From positions 1 through 21,419 of the forward strand of contig CAIIXF020000343.1 of assembly GCA_903813345.2 (NCBI GenBank): a DNA stretch of 21,419 nt. The letters run 5' to 3'. The position numbers were made by a program, and so were the translations under genes. Positions 12,301-18,300 of the stretch are shown here, piece by piece (the first letter of the stretch is position 1; each line of letters begins with the position of its first letter). The DNA is from Owenia fusiformis. Its lineage: Eukaryota; Annelida; Polychaeta; Sabellida; Oweniidae. The notes beneath the pieces were generated by a model that was not told where the DNA came from, did not search any database, and saw only the letters and a program-made list of their open reading frames with translations.

Positions 12301-15300
12301 GTTTCAACAATTTCCGTGAATCACATTTGTAAAATTTTGTACAATGTCTAATTTCCAGGCATGTTTGTAAAACGCTTGTAATTTCTTCAAAATTTAAGAC
12401 TGAGAATAAATTATGGCATCAACCAAAATTTTAGACCTTTCTCTACAACATGTGATAATATGAGCCAATTCATGCATGTATTAAGAAAAATGTAGCCTGT
12501 TGCAGGGGTTCACTTTTTTTTGGACCACCCTGTATATTAATTTCCACTTTAACGCTCAACATATCGAAAAAAATATACATCGGTACAAGTTGACTAGCTA
12601 GGGACCGAGTTGACTAGGAACCGTTGCTATGTGTTTGCTAGGCATATGTTATGACTTCAAAATTCCTATTGTGTATACATACAGGGTGTCAAATAAGTCT
12701 GTTCTCACCATAACTTTTTGAAAGTTATCATACATCCCCATATATCATTTTAAAGCTTATGTAAAATGCTGATCACCCTTAGAATATCAAAAATGAACTC
12801 TTCCTAAATTGCTACAATGTTTCTTGTAAGGTTGTAGTTGACCATTGATTACGTCAAAAGAAGTTAAATTACCAGGATAGTGAATGGACAGTGAAAAGTT
12901 TATACTGCAGTTATGGAGGACAGGGACGTAAAGCCATGAAACATTGCTCCAATTGTAAATGTTTATCATCTAGATCATATAAAGAGGTTGTAAAATTGTA
13001 ACTGTAAAGTTGTGCTCAGCTTCGACAATGCAATTTGAGGTGTTAACAGTCAGCAACTTTGAGTGACTATAATCCCTTGATTAATCAGATAAATACAAAT
13101 CCAGTCATCAAGAAATACCATTCAATGTCTATTCCAAGAAAATGTATTTTGGAGGATGTGTCACAACCTTTTTGTATACATCATTCAATTCAAGCATATT
13201 GATATACATTGTCCTTGGGCACAATATTCTTCATTGAATGTGAAAAAATTAATGTTTTTGGATTCTCAGAAGAGTAATAAGTTAGTTTAGTAATACATTT
13301 ACATGTATACATATATGTATGTGATAATCTTGATAGATTGAGATGTTTTTAGACATTAATAATCTTGTTATTTTCTCGATATCCATTTCCTGACTGATCC
13401 TTTAATCATATTATTTTGATAATTATCACATCACTTCTAATTTCATAAATTACAATTTATATACATTATCTAATCATATTAAGCACAATCTAACTATCTT
13501 TAATTACTATTGTTATCATACCATTTATTTGCACATTGTTTGGCATACCTAGTAGGATGCCTAGCTGCTATCCTCTCCCATGGCAAGCCATAGAACAGAT
13601 CTTCTATATCTTCAGTCTCAAGTTCATCTTTGATGGCCTGGACCAACTGAATTTCCTCTTCTTTACTCCAAATTCCTTGGTCTGTAACATACATTTACAA
13701 ATTAGCAAGGTTTATCACTCACAAGGTTTATTATTCACAAGGTTTATCACTCACAAGGTTTATTATTCACAAGGTTTATTACTAACAAGGTTTATCACTC
13801 ACAAGGTTTATCACTCACAAGGTTTATTATTCACAAGGTTTATCACTCACAAGGTTTATTACTCACAAGGTTTATTATTCACAAGGTTTATCACTCACAA
13901 GGTTTATTATTCACAAGGTTTATCACTCAAAAGGTTTATTATTCGCAAAGTTTATCACTCACAAGGTTTATTACTCACAAGGTTTATCACTCACAAGGTT
14001 TATCACTCACAAGGTTTATTACTCACAAGGTTTATCACTCACAAGGTTTATCACTCACAAGGTTTATTACTCACTGGTTTATCATGCATAAGGTTTATCA
14101 TTCACAAGGTTTATCAATCACAAGGTTTATTATTCACAAAGTTTATCACTCACAAGGTTTATCACTCACAAGGTTTATTACTGACAAGGTTTATCACTCA
14201 CAAGGTTTATTACTCACAAGGTTTATCACACACAAGGTTTATTATTCACAAGGTTTATCACTCACAAGGTTTATTATTCACAAGGTTTATCACTCACAAG
14301 GTTTATCACTCACAAGGTTTATTACTCACTGGTTTATCACGCATAAGGTTTATCATTCACAAGGTTTATCAATCACAAGGTTTATTATTCACAAGGTTTA
14401 TCACGCACAAGGTTTATTACTCACAAGGTTCATCACGCACAAGGTTTATCACGCACAAGGTTTATTATTCACAAGGTTTACTATTCACAAGGTTTATCAC
14501 TCACAACATTTATTACTTATATTAAAGTTTATTTCCAAGTCTATTGATTGTGTAAGTTGAATATCATTAAGAGCTACAAATAATTTAATGTCAGGGAGAA
14601 TACATAACAGCTACATGTATTTAAAACCCTTTAAATAACATTTTACTTACTCTTTTTTGAACAATGTGAACGATAAGAACTAACACAAGCCCATCCACTA
14701 TGGTCCAATTTCTCACCAATCATGGTCCATTTGTTACCATATTCATTTTGTAGGACCTTTAGCTTTTTAATATTTTCATCACTCATTCTAAAAATATAGA
14801 GATATTTTTTTATTCAGCAATACTTTTAATTTACATATTATAGTTCAAAATACAAATCAGCTAGACATCCTTTTGAATGCACTTGGAATGTTACTATTTT
14901 TGATAATATACATGTAATCTTTTAAATAGATGGGTTTTTAATACTGTACTTCTACTTCATTTGGCGCTACTTATTTTGGCGTATTTGCTATTCTGGACAT
15001 TTGGCGGCTGCTTAATTTGGCGAACATGCAGTATTACAATGTACTATTTACTATTAAACAAAGAACTGCAAACAATTAATCAATGGTTTAAAGCTAACAA
15101 ACTATCTCTTAACTTAGATAAAACTAATTTCATAATTTTTACTCCTGGTAGAAATTTTATCCATGACATAAATATACATATTGACAATGTGCCAATAAAA
15201 AGAGAAAGTAGTGTTAATTTTCTTGGAGTATTTATTGACGAAAAGTTAAATTGGAAAAGCATATTCAGCATATTACTAATAAGATATCAAGAATAACAGG

Positions 15301-18300
15301 CATTCTCTATAAAGTAAGAGACATCTTTGATCATGACTCTAAGCTTAAAGTATATCATTCATTAATCCTTTCTCAAATTAACTATTGCAATATTATTTGG
15401 GGTCATGTAAAAAAGAACATACTTACACCAATACATCTTATTCAAAAGAAATGTATTAGATTAATTACAAATTCACATTTTAGAGAGCACACTGCCCCTT
15501 TATTCAAAAGAGAAAACATTTTGACAATTTTTGATATTTATCATTTAAATGTTGCTACATTTGTATAGATGCTTAAACATACCATCTGGCTTTCCTATAT
15601 ACATTTTTAAAGACTATTTTAAAATTTCCCAACATGGCCATGACACAAGATCTAAACACCAGGCCCGTAAGACACTTTTCTCCAAGGGGGGTGCGGTTTT
15701 TACTAAAGAGAATATAAAATATAAAAAATCAAATCGCGTAAGTCAGAGGGGGGGGGGGTCGGTTACTCCCTATATTGGTTTGGAATTAACAAATGCAACT
15801 TCCAAATGTTCCAATTGTTTTGTGGGGGGGTGTGAGGAGTGGTCCACTCCCCGTAGAAAATTTTTCAGTTTTGAGATGCTATTTGGTGCTTTCTAAGCAC
15901 TTTCAAAGTGTATGAGTCAATAAGATTGATGTGAATTTTTTTTCAAATTTTTTTGGGGGTGTCAAAGAGGATGAGAGGGTGAAGTGGGGTGGGGTGCCAG
16001 AGGGGGAGCAAGGGGCTGTCCCCCAGAAACATTGACCATATCAAGGTACTATTTGATGATGTCTGAGACAATACATGAAATTCAGAATATTTTCTTTTGT
16101 TTTGTGGGGGATGTGAGGGGTGGCTAACTCTCCTAGAAAATTTACAATTTAAAGATGATATTTGGTGCTTCTGGGCACATTTAAAGTGTATTAGTTTATA
16201 AAAACATTGAAAAACAATCACAATTTTTTTATCTTATCTTATCTTTTTCAATTTTTTTTTTGGGGGGGGCTGCCAGAGGGGGAGGTGGAGTGGGGATGCT
16301 AGAGGGCGAGTAAGTGTTAGTCTCCCAGAATCATTCACTATATCAAGGAGCTATTTGATGATGTCTTGGCAATTTAAAAGTGTCTGAGACAATACATAAA
16401 ACAAATTCAGAACTTTTCCATTGTTTTGTTTGGGGTGTGAGGGGTGGCCCACTCCCCCTGGAAAATTTTGCAATTTTACGACGCTATTTGGTGCTTTCTG
16501 GACACTTTCAAAGTGCATGATTCAATTAAAGAATTTGAGAAAATCACAATTTTTATCCAATTTTTTTTTTGAGGGGGGGGGTACCAGAGGGGGAGGTGGG
16601 GTGGGGATGCAAGTGCAAGATGCAAGAGGCGGAGCAAGTGTTAGTCCCCCAGAAACACTAACTGTATCAAGGAGCCATTTGATAATGTCTGGGCAATTTA
16701 AAATTGTTTGAGACAATACATAAAACAAATTCAGAACTTTTCCATTGTTTTGTTTGGGGTGTGAGGGGTGGCCCACTCCCCCTGGAAAATTTTGCAATTT
16801 TACGACGCTATTTGGTGCTTTCTGGACACTTTCAAAGTGCATGATTCAATTAAAGAATTTGAGAAAATCACAATTTTTATCCAATTTTTTTTTTGAGGGG
16901 GGGGTACCAGAGGGGGAGGTGGGGTGGGGATGCAAGTGCAAGATGCAAGAGGGGGAGCAAGTGTTAGTCCCCCAGAAACACTAACTATATCAAGGAGCTA
17001 TTTGATGATATCTGGGCACTTTAAAAGTGTCTTAGACAAAACACTAAAATAAATTTAGAACTTTTCCATTGTTTTGTGGGGGGTGTGAGGGGTGGCCAAT
17101 ACCCCTAGAAAATTTTACAATTTTAAGATGCTATTTGGTGCTTTCTGGGTACTGCCAAAGTGTATGAGTATTTTTCCAAAAAAATTTTTTTTTCAAAATT
17201 TTTTTTTTCGAATTTTTTTTGGGGGGTGAAAAAGGGGGGTGCGGTCGCACCCATCGCACCCCCCCATCTGACGGCCCTGAGCACCTTTTAGTCCAACCTA
17301 AATACCGCATTAAGTTTGGGTGGGACTCACTTAAATATATTGGACCATCATATTATAATAAACTACCTAATGAAATTAAGCACAGTGTCAGTACAGTTAA
17401 ATTCAAGGCAGCACTTACACATCATATTATATCAACTTATTTATTTATATGTAACTCTAGCAGACTCTACCATCTCACTTTTCCGGCATTCCTGCACTTC
17501 ATTAAAATAATTGTATTTACAAATATTGACTTTTGATCCTTGAACTACAATATACGCTTTGCGTCAGATTGTATATGAATACTATATGTAACATGTTAAA
17601 AAAATTGGAATAAACTTAAACTTACTAATGGTACTAACATACATACTAGAATGACTGGGGAATTTGGCAGCTACTTAATTTGACAGACTTTTACAATTGG
17701 CGGATATGCCAAATTAAAACGGCCGCCAAATTAAGTAGAAGTACAGTAGTATGTCATACAAGTTTTCTGAAGTTTAACTTGTTATTAAAGTTAAAATACT
17801 CTTAAAGACTTTAGACAGGAAGGGCAATAAATATGTTTTAATAATTATGGGTAACAAAAAGAGGTAAACATGTTCAAAAGAAAACCTCTTATATAACAGA
17901 ATATAACAGAATAAAAAAGCTCAATATACTTGTACATCCACAAACGTAATTACCTTTGAATGGGTGGGCAAAAATCATAAATGGTTTAATGGTTAAATCA
18001 TACCATCAATATCTAAAAAGAACAAATCCTTAATTTTGAAAACATGAGTGTGTAATTACTTTTTCAGGGAAAGGGAAGGTGAGATGATTCTGGAATGTAA
18101 TTTAAGATGTTTTGAGAGGACACTGAAAACATTGACCAATGTCCCTAGCCTGTCATTAGAGAAGCTGATTCCTTACCTTCCCTTGTGATGAAGTGGATGG
18201 TACATTGTCCTGGCCTTGACATAGCAGCAATACAAAGTTCTCCTAATTCCAAATGCTAAATACAATGAAAAAAGAAAAATGTAAGATGATTGGATCTACG

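Larger units (their letters stand above)
15040..17615 (+). pseudogene. 5'-truncated non-LTR retrotransposon, C-terminal reverse transcriptase region, split by an insertion
   Basis: Translated pieces read as the part of a Jockey/CR1-type reverse transcriptase after the catalytic YxDD: INQWFKANKLSLNLDKTNFI, then FLGVFIDEKLNWK, then a thumb-like stretch with LSQINYCNIIWG and IQKKCIRLI, then HDTRSKH. After the insertion it continues with YIGPSYYNKLPNEIK near the C-terminus. Frameshifts near 15255 and 15560 and the missing catalytic part make it dead. AATAAA near 17610 may be its own 3' signal. 5' truncation is usual for target-primed integration. Confidence 0.85.
14944..17746. mobile_element. TA-flanked element with ACTTAATTTGGCG ends, carrying nested insertions
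   Basis: The left end reads CTGTACTTCTACTTCATTTG. The inverted right end reads CTGTACTTCTACTTAATTTG. TA lies outside each (14942-14943 and 17747-17748). Both flanks repeat the phrase CTACTTAATTTGGCG several times (near 14970, 15001, 15011; and 17651, 17692, 17723 inverted). Without the inner retrotransposon the element would be only a few hundred bases, so it looks like a MITE broken by later insertions. Confidence 0.7.

Noticed and set aside
13711-14508. CRISPR-like look of regularly spaced short repeats
   Set aside because: There are no unique spacers; the units are contiguous and vary by point changes, as in a minisatellite, in a eukaryotic intron.
13536-14525. 329-codon plus-strand open frame, and the overlapping 158-codon frame at 14084-14560
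   Set aside because: Both are created by the 16-bp minisatellite, which reads as a 16-residue period. The frame also runs antisense through exon e of the TTF1-like gene.
15549-16984. Several frames of 79-115 codons with EGWPTPP-like phrases on plus and Pro-rich ones on minus
   Set aside because: The same phrases recur because the DNA is a 324-bp tandem repeat. Only the first part of 15549-15660 is real coding-derived sequence (retrotransposon).
18177-18255. Alternative open frame through exon c (RPGQCTIHFITRE-like)
   Set aside because: It does not fit the phases of exons b and d, while the chosen frame fits both and matches the Myb family.
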